This document shows positions 32,616 to 41,315 of a stretch of 64,000 bases of DNA, in pieces. The number at the start of each line of letters is the position of its first letter. Position 1 is the stretch's first letter. The stretch spans positions 160,656-224,655 of the forward strand of contig NZ_FNIZ01000004.1 of assembly GCF_900104185.1 (NCBI RefSeq), read 5' to 3'. Origin of the DNA: Halobacillus aidingensis (GTDB lineage Bacteria; Bacillota; Bacilli; Bacillales; Halobacillaceae). The notes below the pieces were generated by a model that was not told where the DNA came from, did not search any database, and was given only the letters and a program-made list of their open reading frames with translations. Position numbers and translations under genes: made by a program.

Positions 32616-33354
32616 AAAGTTCCTGGAAAGTCTGCATCTGTACCTGATATCAAGTGGAAAAAAGGAAGCCGAAGCCTATGAGATTGTTGAAGAACTTCGC
32701 GATCATTTAACAGAGGCGGAAAAGGAAGGCAAGGATGTAAATGACATCATCGGTCAGTCCCCAAAAGAATATATGGAGCAAGTATCTAAGGAAATGCCAT
32801 TTGATTTTCGTACGCTTATCAGTGCCTTTACCGTCTTTCTTTTCGGGACCCTTTCCTACCTTTTATTAGGGGATATCATTCATGGAGGCGCACAATTGTC
32901 GTTGATCCAAATCATCGGCTATCCTGTTCTTATGATTGTGTACCTTCTTTCTCTTACTGCGCTCTTACGCTATACGGCCCTACACCAATTTGATAAAAGA
33001 AAAGAGTATGTGATGATCGGCATTTTCGGCTTTCTGAAAATTTCACTTTTCATCAGCGTCATTACTCTTGATCAAGCGATTGACTCTCCAGTTATTGTGC
33101 TGTCACCACTGGGCAATGTAATTGCTGCCTTATTGACCATCAGCTTCTTTATCGGAGCATCCCTCTGGGCAAAAACATGGGTGATGATCATCATTGCTTT
33201 GATCCTGGTAACGCCTGAAATTCTTGTTCAGATCCTCCAATTAAGCGAAGAAGCAAGCCTTATTACGAAAAGCATCTTAATCTTCGGTGCGCTGTTTGTT
33301 TACTTTTGGACGATCAATCGGCGTGAAAATGCAAGTAAAGCTTTCTCCTCCTAA
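32590..33354 (+). CDS. HAAS-domain membrane protein, PadR partner
   Basis: 254 residues. Residues 1 to about 75 form a helical HAAS-type domain (L-I-S-S-G-K-K-E-A-E-A-Y-E-I-V-E-E-L, D-H-L-T-E-A), followed by six or seven membrane segments. HAAS proteins are encoded with PadR regulators in many Firmicutes and are thought to take part in envelope stress signalling; the exact task here is unknown. AAGGAGGAG precedes the ATG at 32590 inside the padR gene, so the two are translationally coupled. Confidence 0.78.
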   Translation: METLTKKSEKFLESLHLYLISSGKKEAEAYEIVEELRDHLTEAEKEGKDVNDIIGQSPKEYMEQVSKEMPFDFRTLISAFTVFLFGTLSYLLLGDIIHGGAQLSLIQIIGYPVLMIVYLLSLTALLRYTALHQFDKRKEYVMIGIFGFLKISLFISVITLDQAIDSPVIVLSPLGNVIAALLTISFFIGASLWAKTWVMIIIALILVTPEILVQILQLSEEASLITKSILIFGALFVYFWTINRRENASKAFSS

Positions 33355-33356
33355 TG

Positions 33357-33395
33357 AAAAATGAGCCTCCACATGTGGAAACATACAGAGGCTCA
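33357..33395 (-). terminator. Terminator of the YqfO-domain gene
   Basis: Stem TGAGCCTC / GAGGCTCA with an 18-nt loop, followed on the minus strand by TTTTTC; located between convergent genes. Confidence 0.6.
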
Positions 33396-33399
33396 CCTT

Positions 33400-33750
33400 C
33401 TATTCCTGCTTTCTTGCTTCTCTTTCCTCCGAAACTTGTACGACTGGTTCATCCCACGGATGGTTCGGATAAATCCCTTCCTCAATCACCCTTCTTAATA
33501 AGGATTCATCCCTTGGGATAGAAAATTCAATCCGAAGCGAAGTGAGAGTCGTTTTTTCTCCGGACTCCCCCTCTGTAGGAACGGCTTCTTCCCCGGGGAC
33601 AAACTGCTCCACTCCACTCTTCGACTGCCACATCACGTTTTTGTAATTTCCTACTCTCAAGTCATCAATGCTTAGTACTCCCTGTACCACTGCATCCACA
33701 TATTCTGGAACAACAAAGGTTTTAACACGGTATATATCCACCAATTTCAT
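33400..33750 (-). CDS. Stand-alone NIF3/YqfO-inserted-domain (PII-like) protein
   Basis: 116 residues. The pattern F-V-V-P-E-Y-V-D-A-V, R-V-G-N-Y-K-N-V-M-W, G-V-E-Q-F-V-P-G, then R-I-E-F-S-I-P-R-D and H-P-W-D-E-P-V-V-Q-V resembles the domain inserted in YqfO/NIF3 proteins (V-P-x-x-H, G-x-x-G-N-Y, H-P-Y-E-E-P), here without the surrounding NIF3 halves. The fold is PII/CutA-like; ligand and partner unknown. The ATG at 33750 has GGAGGAGGT 8 nt upstream, so the longer frame to 34002 is rejected. Confidence 0.75.
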   Translation of the reverse strand: MKLVDIYRVKTFVVPEYVDAVVQGVLSIDDLRVGNYKNVMWQSKSGVEQFVPGEEAVPTEGESGEKTTLTSLRIEFSIPRDESLLRRVIEEGIYPNHPWDEPVVQVSEEREARKQE

Positions 33751-33887
33751 TGAACCCAACCTCCTCCATACTTCTTTAAGAGTAGTATCCTCCAGGATGA
33801 AGAACTTACCCGATCCTCGGTTACTGAATGGAACTTTTCCTATTCTTAACCGTATAGAAAAGTATAACGTAAAAAGGAGATCATCAA

Positions 33888-34382
33888 ATGACAACTTTAC
33901 GCAGGATGTCCGAAGAAGAGTTTGTACAATACCATGATTTTTCAATTGCTGCCTATGCGAAGGAAAAGGTGGCTGCGGGAAATTGGACAGAAGAAGAAGC
34001 ACTTGAAAAAGCTAAAACAAGCCATGAAGAACTGCTTCCTGATGGAAGACATACAGAGGATCATTTTCTTTATACCATCCTGAATGAAAAGGATGAAAAT
34101 GTAGGGGCCTTGTGGATTTGTAAACAGTCCCCTGATAAAGCCTTTATTTATGACATTCGAGTTTCAGATGATTATCAAGGTCAAGGACATGGAAAGAAAG
34201 CGATGATCCTGGCAGAAGAGGAAGCCAGAAAAATCGGGGTGCAAAGAATAGGCCTTCACGTATTTGGCCATAACACGGTCGCAAGAAAATTGTACGAGAA
34301 CCTATCTTACAAAACGACAAATGTTGTAATGGAAAAAGACCTCCCTGCCAAAAATGAAGAATATACACAAAAGAACCCTTGA
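33888..34382 (+). CDS. GNAT-family N-acetyltransferase
   Basis: 164 residues. N-terminal helix F-V-Q-Y-H-D-F-S-I-A-A-Y-A, then the acetyl-CoA loop Y-D-I-R-V-S-D-D-Y-Q-G-Q-G-H-G-K-K-A (near 85-102) and I-G-L-H-V-F-G-H-N-T-V-A-R-K-L-Y-E, all standard GNAT features. The substrate is not evident. The ATG at 33888 follows AAAAGGAGATCATCAA. The stop codon lies within the loop of the terminator. Confidence 0.9.
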   Translation: MTTLRRMSEEEFVQYHDFSIAAYAKEKVAAGNWTEEEALEKAKTSHEELLPDGRHTEDHFLYTILNEKDENVGALWICKQSPDKAFIYDIRVSDDYQGQGHGKKAMILAEEEARKIGVQRIGLHVFGHNTVARKLYENLSYKTTNVVMEKDLPAKNEEYTQKNP

Positions 34383-34397
34383 TTAAAGGGTTCTTTT
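34371..34397 (+). terminator. Terminator of the GNAT gene
   Basis: Stem AAGAACCCTT / AAAGGGTTCTT around GATT, then TTATT; the stem includes the final codons of the GNAT gene. Confidence 0.8.
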
Positions 34398-34401
34398 ATT
34401 G

Positions 34402-34797
34402 CTATTTTGCATTCTCGTCAGGTTGATGGACGCCGAATATATTGCCTTCTGTATCTAAATAATATCCCTGCCAGGCCATTCCAGGCAGGGTGTATTTAGG
34501 CAAAGCGACCTTGCCGCCGTGTTCCAGGATTTTACCTTCAACCGTATCGTAGTCTTCCACTCCCATTGTACAGGCATAGCCATTCAACGCCTGGTTCAAT
34601 TCTGGTGGTGCACTTTTCCGTTGCATTAAAGCTCCGTTGATCCCAGGCTCATCTTCTCCACCTGTCACTACGCCGAAATAAGGCATTCCCGCGTACTCAC
34701 TCCAGTCTTCGAATTGCCAATCAAAGACCTCACTGTAAAAACTCTTAGCTCGTTCCATGTCATCGACATGAACTTCAAAATGCACAACTCTCCCCAT
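34402..34797 (-). CDS. VOC-superfamily protein
   Basis: 131 residues, a glyoxalase/dioxygenase-fold protein: V-V-H-F-E-V-H-V-D-D-M-E-R-A-K near the start, F-Y-S-E-V-F-D-W, a central Y-A-C-T-M-G-V strand and G-Y-Y-L-D-T-E-G-N-I-F-G at the end. The last position, usually the Glu metal ligand (N-I-I-E), is Phe-Gly here, so the protein may not be an ordinary metal-dependent VOC enzyme. The start is ATG 34797 or ATG 34800, with AGGTGG just upstream. Confidence 0.85.
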   Translation of the reverse strand: MGRVVHFEVHVDDMERAKSFYSEVFDWQFEDWSEYAGMPYFGVVTGGEDEPGINGALMQRKSAPPELNQALNGYACTMGVEDYDTVEGKILEHGGKVALPKYTLPGMAWQGYYLDTEGNIFGVHQPDENAK

Positions 34798-34911
34798 CAT
34801 TCCCACCTGCTTCACTTAGATTTTGATCCTCACTAGAAATTGCTCTACGCTTACCTATTCGCCTAACCATGACCTACTCCTTCTTATTTTTCTAAGAACG
34901 TTATTTAATTA

Positions 34912-35157
34912 ACTGGCAGAATTGTGGAAGACTCGATTTCGAGACTTTTTCGGGGTTCGTTTGCCGTGTGGAGCGTCAGGGGTGGTTGGGAAGCCACTCG
35001 CTTTCCTGTGGAGGAGCGCCGATCTTCCTCGGGCTACCGCTCTGCGGATCTCGCCTGTCTTCTTCTCCCACGGGAGTCTCGCAGCTTCCCAACCACCCCA
35101 TTCGATGTAGGTGAGAAACGAACCCACATACACAGTAGGAGCATCTTCCAAAACTAA
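34912..35157. repeat. Palindromic repeat module B, copy 2 (inverted)
   Basis: Reverse complement of the module at 8812-9042. It begins ATTGTGGAAGACTCGATTTC and contains GGGGTGGTTGGGAAGC, CTCGCTTTCCTGTGG, the CTTCCTCGG centre and CCCACGGGAGTCTCGCAGC. The gap 34798-35538 holds no gene, only modules B and A and the ltaS terminator. Confidence 0.85.
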
Positions 35158-35255
35158 AGATTTCTAGTTGAAAAGGGCTCTATAGAAAGCTTCAGAATAC
35201 AAGTGCTCCTGTTTTAAGAGTGAATTCACCAACTTCTATTACGCTCGAAAGCTGC

Positions 35256-35465
35256 TTATTTTGGGAGTATTTTCGAGACAATTAAATGGTTAAGGGGCGG
35301 AGGGGAATGGCGAGACTCCTGCGGGAAAAAAGTGCATGGTGAGACCCCGCAGAGCGAAGCTCGAGGAGGCTCACCGCGCTCCCGCGGAAAGCGAGCTATT
35401 CCCCGCAGCCCCCATCCATTCACCAAAAGTCTCGAAACTGAGTCTTCAAGAATAGGGAGCTTATA
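35256..35465. repeat. Palindromic repeat module A, copy 2 (inverted)
   Basis: Reverse complement of the module at 8511-8712; read on the minus strand it starts CTCCCTATTCTTGAAGACTC and includes GGATGGGGGCTGCGGGGAAT followed by the same CTCGCTTTCCGCGGGAGCGC block, with TCTCGAAA at the far end, better preserved than in copy 1. Confidence 0.85.
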
Positions 35466-35490
35466 TGTAAGAGGAATAGTGTTGTTTAAA

Positions 35491-35532
35491 ATAAAAAAGC
35501 TTGCAGAGAAACAGGTCGTTTCTCTGCAAGCT
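35491..35532 (-). terminator. Terminator of ltaS
   Basis: Stem AGCTTGCAGAGAAAC / GTTTCTCTGCAAGCT (15 bp) with a 5-nt loop, followed on the minus strand by TTTTTTATTTT. Confidence 0.9.
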
Positions 35533-35538
35533 GGTGAT

Positions 35539-37449
35539 TTATTTCTTATCTTTTGAAGAATCCTTTTCTTCAATCATTTCGATTTCATCAAGGTAACGAA
35601 GTAAGTCTCCGTAAACCACAGAATCAGATAAGGCAAGCTCTTCTTCTGCCTGCTTGAAACCTGGCGCACATGCCTCTCCTTCTACGGGTTCCCCTGATTC
35701 TCTGTCATAACAGTTTCCATTTACACCGACATACTTTTCATTGGCGAAGTTTCCATCTCGTGTGATCATCATTTCGCGACGATCTTCACTGAAGAGGTCC
35801 TGTCCGAATTGAACAGGGTTTTCATCTTCGACGCCGAGAAGGTTCATTAGTGTCGGACGTAAATCAACTTGTCCACCAACGGTGTCGTTTTCCTGCGGTT
35901 CTATGCCTTCTCCTAGGATAAGAAGCGGCACACGCTGCAGTTGGAACTGTTCGTATTCATTGATGTCTTTATCGAGATACTCTCCCATCGCTTGCTTGTG
36001 GTTTTCGGAAATACCGAAGTGGTCCCCATAGATGACGAGAATTGTATCATCATAAAGATCGGATTTTTTGAATTCCTCGACGAACTGTTTCAGTGCTTCG
36101 TCCTGATAGCGAATCGTCTGGAAATAACGGTTCAAGGTTTCACTGGACGTATTTCCTTCTTCGATGAATTTCTTATCTTCAGGCAATGTGAACGGATGGT
36201 GGTTCGTCAGCGTGATCATTTTATTGTAGAAAGGCTGCTCCATCTGTTCCATTTTATCCAATGAGTCACTGAAGAAATACTCATCCAAATAGCCCCAGCC
36301 ATAGGACTTCTCTTCGGTTACATCATAATCTTTCTTAGAGAAATATTCATCATAACCAAGAGAATCATACATGACGTTACGGTTCCAGAATGTTTCATCA
36401 TTGGCGTGCATCGTTGAGGAGAAGTATCCTTTTTCACCCAGCACTTCAGGAGTCGCTTGATATTCGTTTCCTGAATGAGTAAAGAAGGCCGCCCCACGGT
36501 TCAGTCCATACAATGAATTATCAAGTAAGAACTCAGAGTCGGACGTACGCCCTTGTTTGACCTGATGGTAGAAGTTGCTGAAGTAAGCCCCTTCTTCTTT
36601 CAGATCATTAAAATATGGAGTCAACTCTTTCCCGTTTACCGTATTATCGACAACAAAGGTCTGCGTACTCTCAAGAGACAAAGCAATGACATTTTTCCCT
36701 TCCGCCACGCCTGTCATCTTACTATTCGGTTCTGTTTTTTGTTCATTAATATAGTTCAAGACAGGTGACAATTCATTACTATCAGCAAACGTCTTCTTCG
36801 CCTCTGTCTGACCTTGCAAGACGATATCATAAGCGTGGAAGTTGAGAACACCGATATATTTCACGAGCATGTTGCGGTCAAAGGCGCGCTCCAACAGTTC
36901 CGTACGCTCCGTCGTCGCCCAGCCTAAGTTCACAAGGAACAGAGGAATCGCGATGACAGCCAAAATCAAGCCCTCTTTTCGTTTAGGCATAAAGCTTTGG
37001 AAGCGTTCCGGTTTTAAATAGAATAGTAGGAACGCAGCAATCAATACATCGACGAACAAGAAAATGTCTGTCACAGATAGAATTTTAGTGATACTTCCAC
37101 CCATACCAGCCAAGTTCGCGGCTTGCCCTAACATCGGAATCGTCAGGAAGTCACTGTATTCTCTGTAGAACAGAACGTTTACATATAATAGAAGGGAACC
37201 AAATATATACGTGGCCAACATCCCTTTTCGACCTGCCAGCATAATCCCCACTCCGAATAAGAGGAAAATACTGCTCAATGGGTTAAAAGCTAGTATAGCC
37301 GCTTCATTGGCGTTTTCAATATCAAGCGTAAAAATACCACCTTGAATGAAGTACATCTTCGCCCAGAAGATAGCCATCACTGCAGCGTAAATCATACTTT
37401 TCTTCTTAACCGCGGGGTCTTTCATTTTCATTTTTAATTTTGAAAACAT
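35539..37449 (-). CDS. ltaS: Lipoteichoic acid synthase (LtaS family)
   Basis: 636 residues, usual length. Five membrane helices in residues about 15-190, then an extracellular sulfatase-fold domain. Catalytic features: metal-binding Glu in A-L-S-L-E-S-T-Q-T-F, nucleophilic Thr in Q-G-R-T-S-D-S-E-F near 300, H-H-P-F-T-L-P, and Y-G-D-H-F-G-I-S-E-N-H with Asp and His ligands. It polymerises glycerol phosphate from phosphatidylglycerol onto the glycolipid anchor. Paralogs (YfnI, YqgS, YvgJ in B. subtilis) share these motifs, so the main-enzyme assignment is uncertain. The ATG at 37449 has GGAGG 9 nt upstream. The 315-bp gap upstream (37450-37764) shows only a terminator. Confidence 0.9.
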   Translation of the reverse strand: MFSKLKMKMKDPAVKKKSMIYAAVMAIFWAKMYFIQGGIFTLDIENANEAAILAFNPLSSIFLLFGVGIMLAGRKGMLATYIFGSLLLYVNVLFYREYSDFLTIPMLGQAANLAGMGGSITKILSVTDIFLFVDVLIAAFLLFYLKPERFQSFMPKRKEGLILAVIAIPLFLVNLGWATTERTELLERAFDRNMLVKYIGVLNFHAYDIVLQGQTEAKKTFADSNELSPVLNYINEQKTEPNSKMTGVAEGKNVIALSLESTQTFVVDNTVNGKELTPYFNDLKEEGAYFSNFYHQVKQGRTSDSEFLLDNSLYGLNRGAAFFTHSGNEYQATPEVLGEKGYFSSTMHANDETFWNRNVMYDSLGYDEYFSKKDYDVTEEKSYGWGYLDEYFFSDSLDKMEQMEQPFYNKMITLTNHHPFTLPEDKKFIEEGNTSSETLNRYFQTIRYQDEALKQFVEEFKKSDLYDDTILVIYGDHFGISENHKQAMGEYLDKDINEYEQFQLQRVPLLILGEGIEPQENDTVGGQVDLRPTLMNLLGVEDENPVQFGQDLFSEDRREMMITRDGNFANEKYVGVNGNCYDRESGEPVEGEACAPGFKQAEEELALSDSVVYGDLLRYLDEIEMIEEKDSSKDKK

Positions 37450-37654
37450 GATCAAACCTCCGTTGATTTAACCTTTATCTAATTTTTTATCAGTCTTTCC
37501 ATCATTAAGTCTCGTATACTATCATTTTTTCAAATGCATGTAAATGACGACGAAACTTATCATAACACATGTTTGATAGAAATATCCCATTATCATAAAA
37601 CTGTTAAACTCATTTAAAGAGATGACATAACCGTTACATAGAAGTTAAAAAACA

Positions 37655-37697
37655 GACAAAAAATCCCACCAACAGTTAAGAACTTCAGATGGGATTT
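37655..37697 (-). terminator. Terminator of the FAD monooxygenase gene
   Basis: Stem AAATCCCA / TGGGATTT with a 21-nt loop; the minus strand then has six T. It is about 65 bp past the stop. Confidence 0.6.
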
Positions 37698-37764
37698 CCT
37701 AATAAATTCTTATAAATGCATATACGATTATGAAGAAGCTTTCTTCATAATGCTTTCCTCTCCA

Positions 37765-39384
37765 CTAACTAAAAAACTGTCTTACTTTTTCCAGAGTCTT
37801 TTCAAGGTCGGAAGATGAATCATGAAAAGCCACATGACCATCAGGACGGATGAAGAGGGTATGTCCTTTCTTCATGCCAAGCTTATTGCCCAGATGCCGG
37901 TGCACGTCGTAAATAACTGGAAGCTCATCACCATTTGTTCTCACCGTCCCACCTTTAGCAACGAGGAAAACCTTAATAAGTCCGTCATACATTTCGTAGA
38001 CCTTTTTGGAAAAATCATACGCTTCATCAATCAATGACTCATCCTGTGCGTCTATATAAATGAAGCAGACGTATCCATACGTCCGGATCAAAGGGTACAC
38101 ACTTTTATCGGTGGAACCATCAAAGAATAAAAGATGATCAGGCACCCGCTCACCTGCTCGTATCGCTTCCTTAGAAAGAGAAGAGTCTTGCAAGGCTTTG
38201 TTTTTGGAGGTCTCTTCATATTCGTTGTAAATATTGGAAAGGTGATTGGCAATCTTTTTTTGAACCCAGTCCTGCGTCAATGCTGCTTTTCCCGTCCAGT
38301 TCCGTATTTTCCCTTGGGCACCTTGAAGGTCGATGATTTTAAGCATGCGCGACGTTTCTTTCAGTACATCCAATCCGATCGGTGCTCGTTCGTGATGGTA
38401 GCTGTCGAGGAAAGAATCTTTTGCATAGCCTTTAAGAACGACATCCAGCTTCCAGACGATGTTTGCTGCATCCTGCAAACCAAGATTCATCCCCTGCCCA
38501 CCAATCGGATTATGGATATGTGCTGCATCCCCAACGAAGAACACATGCCCCTTCCTGTAGTTGGGGACCTGCCGATGGGCGGTTCCAAAGTAAGAGAGCC
38601 ATTTAGGATTTTCTACTTGGTAAGGGTCCGACAAAACCGTATTCAAACTTTCTTGCAAATCCTCCAAAGACAATTCATCTTTATGAGGCAGCCCTTGTTT
38701 GGCTCGATTCATTCCCACCACCCGGTAACTGCCGTCCTTATATGGAAAGAAAGCGACAACTCCGCGGTCATTCAAATGCATGTTAATATAAATTTCGTTC
38801 AGGGCAGGAACATCAACGTCCCCAAGGAAAAACGTGTATCCTTCATCTTCTCCTTCAAAAGGCACATTCAAATCCTGACGAACTTTACTATGAGCACCAT
38901 CACAAGCAAGAAGGTATTTTGCAACATATCTCTTAAGCTCTCCATTATGTTTCGCTGTGACATATGCCCCCTCGTCAGCTTCTATCACCTCCACCACTTC
39001 GTGTTCCCTGTTGACACTCCCTCCTAATGAGGAAAGATGGTCTTCTAATATACTTTCGGTCTCACTCTGAGGAATAATTAGTAGATACGGATATTGACTA
39101 TTGATATGATAGAGTTCCACCACAGAGGGGTTTTCCCCACCGAGATGCAGCTTAGAACCAGGTCCCGGATAGCCTTTTTTCAAAAATTCCTGATGAACGC
39201 CTAAGAGTTCAAATATTTCAAGCGTCCTCGCCTGGATGCCGAGAGCTTTTGAGAGCTCTGAAGGACCAGATCTCTGCTCCAGGCAGATAAAATCCATGTC
39301 CCGTTTTTGCAACTCATTGGCAGCCATCAGTCCAGCCGGCCCTGCTCCAATAATCAGAACATCGGTTTCAATGACAGAAGTCAT
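37765..39384 (-). CDS. FAD-dependent aromatic monooxygenase (PHBH/phenol hydroxylase type)
   Basis: 539 residues. FAD-binding G-A-G-P-A-G near 13-18, the L-L-A-C-D-G-A-H-S-K-V-R motif (DG motif) near 160, and the V-F-F-V-G-D-A-A-H-I-H-N-P-I-G-G-Q-G-M-N motif (GD motif, split for listing) near 285. The C-terminal 130 residues form the thioredoxin-like domain seen in phenol hydroxylase and MhpA-type enzymes. It should insert oxygen into an aromatic or polyketide-like substrate with NAD(P)H. No ring-cleavage genes are nearby, so the substrate is unknown. Start ATG 39384 follows GAAAGGGGTG. Confidence 0.9.
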   Translation of the reverse strand: MTSVIETDVLIIGAGPAGLMAANELQKRDMDFICLEQRSGPSELSKALGIQARTLEIFELLGVHQEFLKKGYPGPGSKLHLGGENPSVVELYHINSQYPYLLIIPQSETESILEDHLSSLGGSVNREHEVVEVIEADEGAYVTAKHNGELKRYVAKYLLACDGAHSKVRQDLNVPFEGEDEGYTFFLGDVDVPALNEIYINMHLNDRGVVAFFPYKDGSYRVVGMNRAKQGLPHKDELSLEDLQESLNTVLSDPYQVENPKWLSYFGTAHRQVPNYRKGHVFFVGDAAHIHNPIGGQGMNLGLQDAANIVWKLDVVLKGYAKDSFLDSYHHERAPIGLDVLKETSRMLKIIDLQGAQGKIRNWTGKAALTQDWVQKKIANHLSNIYNEYEETSKNKALQDSSLSKEAIRAGERVPDHLLFFDGSTDKSVYPLIRTYGYVCFIYIDAQDESLIDEAYDFSKKVYEMYDGLIKVFLVAKGGTVRTNGDELPVIYDVHRHLGNKLGMKKGHTLFIRPDGHVAFHDSSSDLEKTLEKVRQFFS

Positions 39385-39561
39385 CCCTTACACCCCTTTC
39401 AATCTTATCTTCTGCACAACATGAAACAAAGAATGGCTTTACGATAAAAATAGATCCTCATTTACCTTACCCTTCTCCCTCTTACTAAACCATGTACAGA
39501 CACATCCCGAAGCTGATTTGTGCACTGAAACTAGGGGTCATTCCTGGTCCGCTTTTTACAC

Positions 39562-39599
39562 ATAAAAAAGCAACCTGCATGATACCAGGCTGCTTTTTA
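39562..39599 (-). terminator. Terminator of the YhfK-like gene
   Basis: Stem AAAAAGCAACCTG / CAGGCTGCTTTTT with one mismatch, T-rich on the minus strand as well as the plus strand. Confidence 0.75.
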
Positions 39600-39614
39600 A
39601 CTCATCTATTTATT

Positions 39615-40265
39615 TTACAGGGAGTTGATCGCTTCTTTTACCGATTTCGTCCCACCTACGACCTGAAACTCTTTTCCAATCGTTGACTCATTCTCCAATG
39701 TAGACAAGATCACGCGTGCTACATCTTCTCGAGGAATTTCACCTCTTTCGACGGTTTCAGCAGCCTCGACGTTCCCGCTTCCCTCATCATTGGTAAGCAT
39801 ACCAGGATGAATGATTGTATAATTTAAGTCCGTTCTTCTCAGCCAATCATCCGCATAGTGTTTCGCTACGACATAGGGAGCGAATGACGAAGGGGCCCCT
39901 TGAATCGCTTCACGTGTCGTATCAAAGGAACTTATCATGATGTAGCGGTCCACACCTTTTTGTTTTGCTGCTTCTATCGTTTTCACTGCGGCATCCAGGT
40001 CGATCAGAACGGTCTTATCCGGTCCTGTATTCGGTCCGGAACCAGCCGTGAATACGACTGCATCCACACCATTATAGGCTTCGGCTATTGTTTCGGTATC
40101 ACCCTCAAGATCCACCAAGACCGTTTCTGCCCCGAGTTCCTTGAAGTAAGAAGCTTGTTCTTCCTTGCGAATCATCGCTTTGGCTTCCATCCCATCCGTT
40201 TCTTGAATAAACTTGACGAGATGTTTCCCTACTTGACCATTTGCACCTACAACGAGTACTTTCAT
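39615..40265 (-). CDS. YhfK-like atypical SDR (NAD(P)-binding)
   Basis: 216 residues. N-terminal M-K-V-L-V-V-G-A-N-G-Q-V-G-K-H with G-x-x-G-x-x-G Rossmann motif, A-V-V-F-T-A-G-S-G, P-Y-V-V-A-K-H-Y-A-D with the Y-x-x-x-K pair (Y-V-V-A-K), and Y-T-I-I-H-P-G. It closely resembles B. subtilis YhfK, an SDR5-type protein of unknown substrate. ATG 40265 is chosen over 40274 because AAAGG is nine nt upstream. Confidence 0.85.
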   Translation of the reverse strand: MKVLVVGANGQVGKHLVKFIQETDGMEAKAMIRKEEQASYFKELGAETVLVDLEGDTETIAEAYNGVDAVVFTAGSGPNTGPDKTVLIDLDAAVKTIEAAKQKGVDRYIMISSFDTTREAIQGAPSSFAPYVVAKHYADDWLRRTDLNYTIIHPGMLTNDEGSGNVEAAETVERGEIPREDVARVILSTLENESTIGKEFQVVGGTKSVKEAINSL

Positions 40266-40433
40266 TTTCTTCATCCTTTCTATACCTCTCGATTGATTGA
40301 TTCTTATTCCTATCTTAAATGTTACCCAAACTGAAAGAAAGAAAACCAACTTGCGCTTTCAAGGACTTCACAAACGGAATCTCTCTACTATTATTTCAGA
40401 AACACAACTAAGAGACTATTTTATCCAGAGAAA

Positions 40434-40458
40434 GGTTACAGGTGGGTAGAACGGGTAT
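40434..40458 (+). promoter_or_regulatory. Sigma-B-type promoter of the YflT-like gene
   Basis: GGTTAC (40434-40439), 13 nt, GGGTAT (40453-40458). The -10 is exact for sigma-B and the -35 close to GTTTAA. It lies 37 bp before the ATG at 40495, and the gene is a general-stress type that is sigma-B dependent in B. subtilis. Confidence 0.55.
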
Positions 40459-40494
40459 GAGCTTACTAACGGAAATTAAAGGAGGATACTTATC

Positions 40495-41217
40495 ATGGAT
40501 AGAAGAATCATAGGCGGTGTTTTCTCAAAAGTTGGACATGCAGAAAAAGCGATTACAGATTTACAGCATCACGGATATGGCTCGAACGACATCTCTGTTT
40601 TTGCCAGAGACAAAAGCAAAGTGAACGTGCTGGAGGAAGAAATGGATACATCGGTCACATCCAATAAAGGCGGCCGAGGCAAGAATGCCGGAAAAGGAGC
40701 AGGACTCGGGGCCCTATCTGGAGGGGCCTTAGGCGGTATTGGTGGATTAATTGCAGGATTAGGACTTCTCGCCATTCCTGGAATCGGACAGATTGCTGCC
40801 GCAGGCCCCATTGCTGCCGCTCTTACGGGGGCAGGCGTAGGCGCTGGTGGTGGTGGAATCGTCGGTGCGCTTGTTGGTGCAGGCATGTCCGAGAAAGATG
40901 CCCATCAGTACGAGAACCATTTGAAAGATGGAAAAATCATTGTCATCGTTGAAGCGACAGAAAAATTACAGGACAAAGTTTACCGTACGTTCCTTTCCAA
41001 TAAGACGGAAAACTCATCCATGTACCCAAATCATTATCAGAACCATGATCACTCTACTCGTCACGAATCCGTTTCGCGAGACCATGACCATCAAAGTAAA
41101 ACAGATGTAGTGAAAGAAAAATCGTATGCCAGACATTCATCTAAGGATTCTACACCTAACTCAAACGAAACGCGTTCGCGAACGGCCGAAAGACACCGTT
41201 CCACCAAACACACCTGA
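40495..41217 (+). CDS. General stress protein with YflT domain
   Basis: 240 residues. N-terminal YflT/GS17M domain: I-I-G-G-V-F-S-K-V-G-H-A-E-K-A-I, G-Y-G-S-N-D-I-S-V-F-A-R. A Gly/Ala-rich hydrophobic stretch from 60 to 130 (G-A-L-S-G-G-A-L-G-G-I-G-G-L-I-A-G and more) looks like a glycine-zipper membrane segment, then H-Q-Y-E-N-H-L-K-D-G-K-I-I-V-I-V and a His/Ser/Arg-rich C-terminal tail. Role unknown beyond stress induction. The ATG at 40495 has AAAGGAGG 8 nt upstream. Confidence 0.85.
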   Translation: MDRRIIGGVFSKVGHAEKAITDLQHHGYGSNDISVFARDKSKVNVLEEEMDTSVTSNKGGRGKNAGKGAGLGALSGGALGGIGGLIAGLGLLAIPGIGQIAAAGPIAAALTGAGVGAGGGGIVGALVGAGMSEKDAHQYENHLKDGKIIVIVEATEKLQDKVYRTFLSNKTENSSMYPNHYQNHDHSTRHESVSRDHDHQSKTDVVKEKSYARHSSKDSTPNSNETRSRTAERHRSTKHT

Positions 41218-41315
41218 CTCGCAGCTTAAGCATTCGTATAAAAAGATTTTCTCATTAGAAAGTTGAACCTTTTCCTTCTGTTCTTTCGTATAATCAAAAG
41301 AAGGAGGAGATCCGC

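Noticed and set aside
38134..39027. Open frame of 297 codons antisense to the FAD monooxygenase
   Set aside because: It mirrors a gene with complete FAD motifs, has no family features and no ribosome site; a shadow frame.
39492..39686. 64-codon plus-strand frame between the monooxygenase and YhfK-like genes
   Set aside because: It runs through the YhfK terminator and the 3' end of that gene and lacks a ribosome site.
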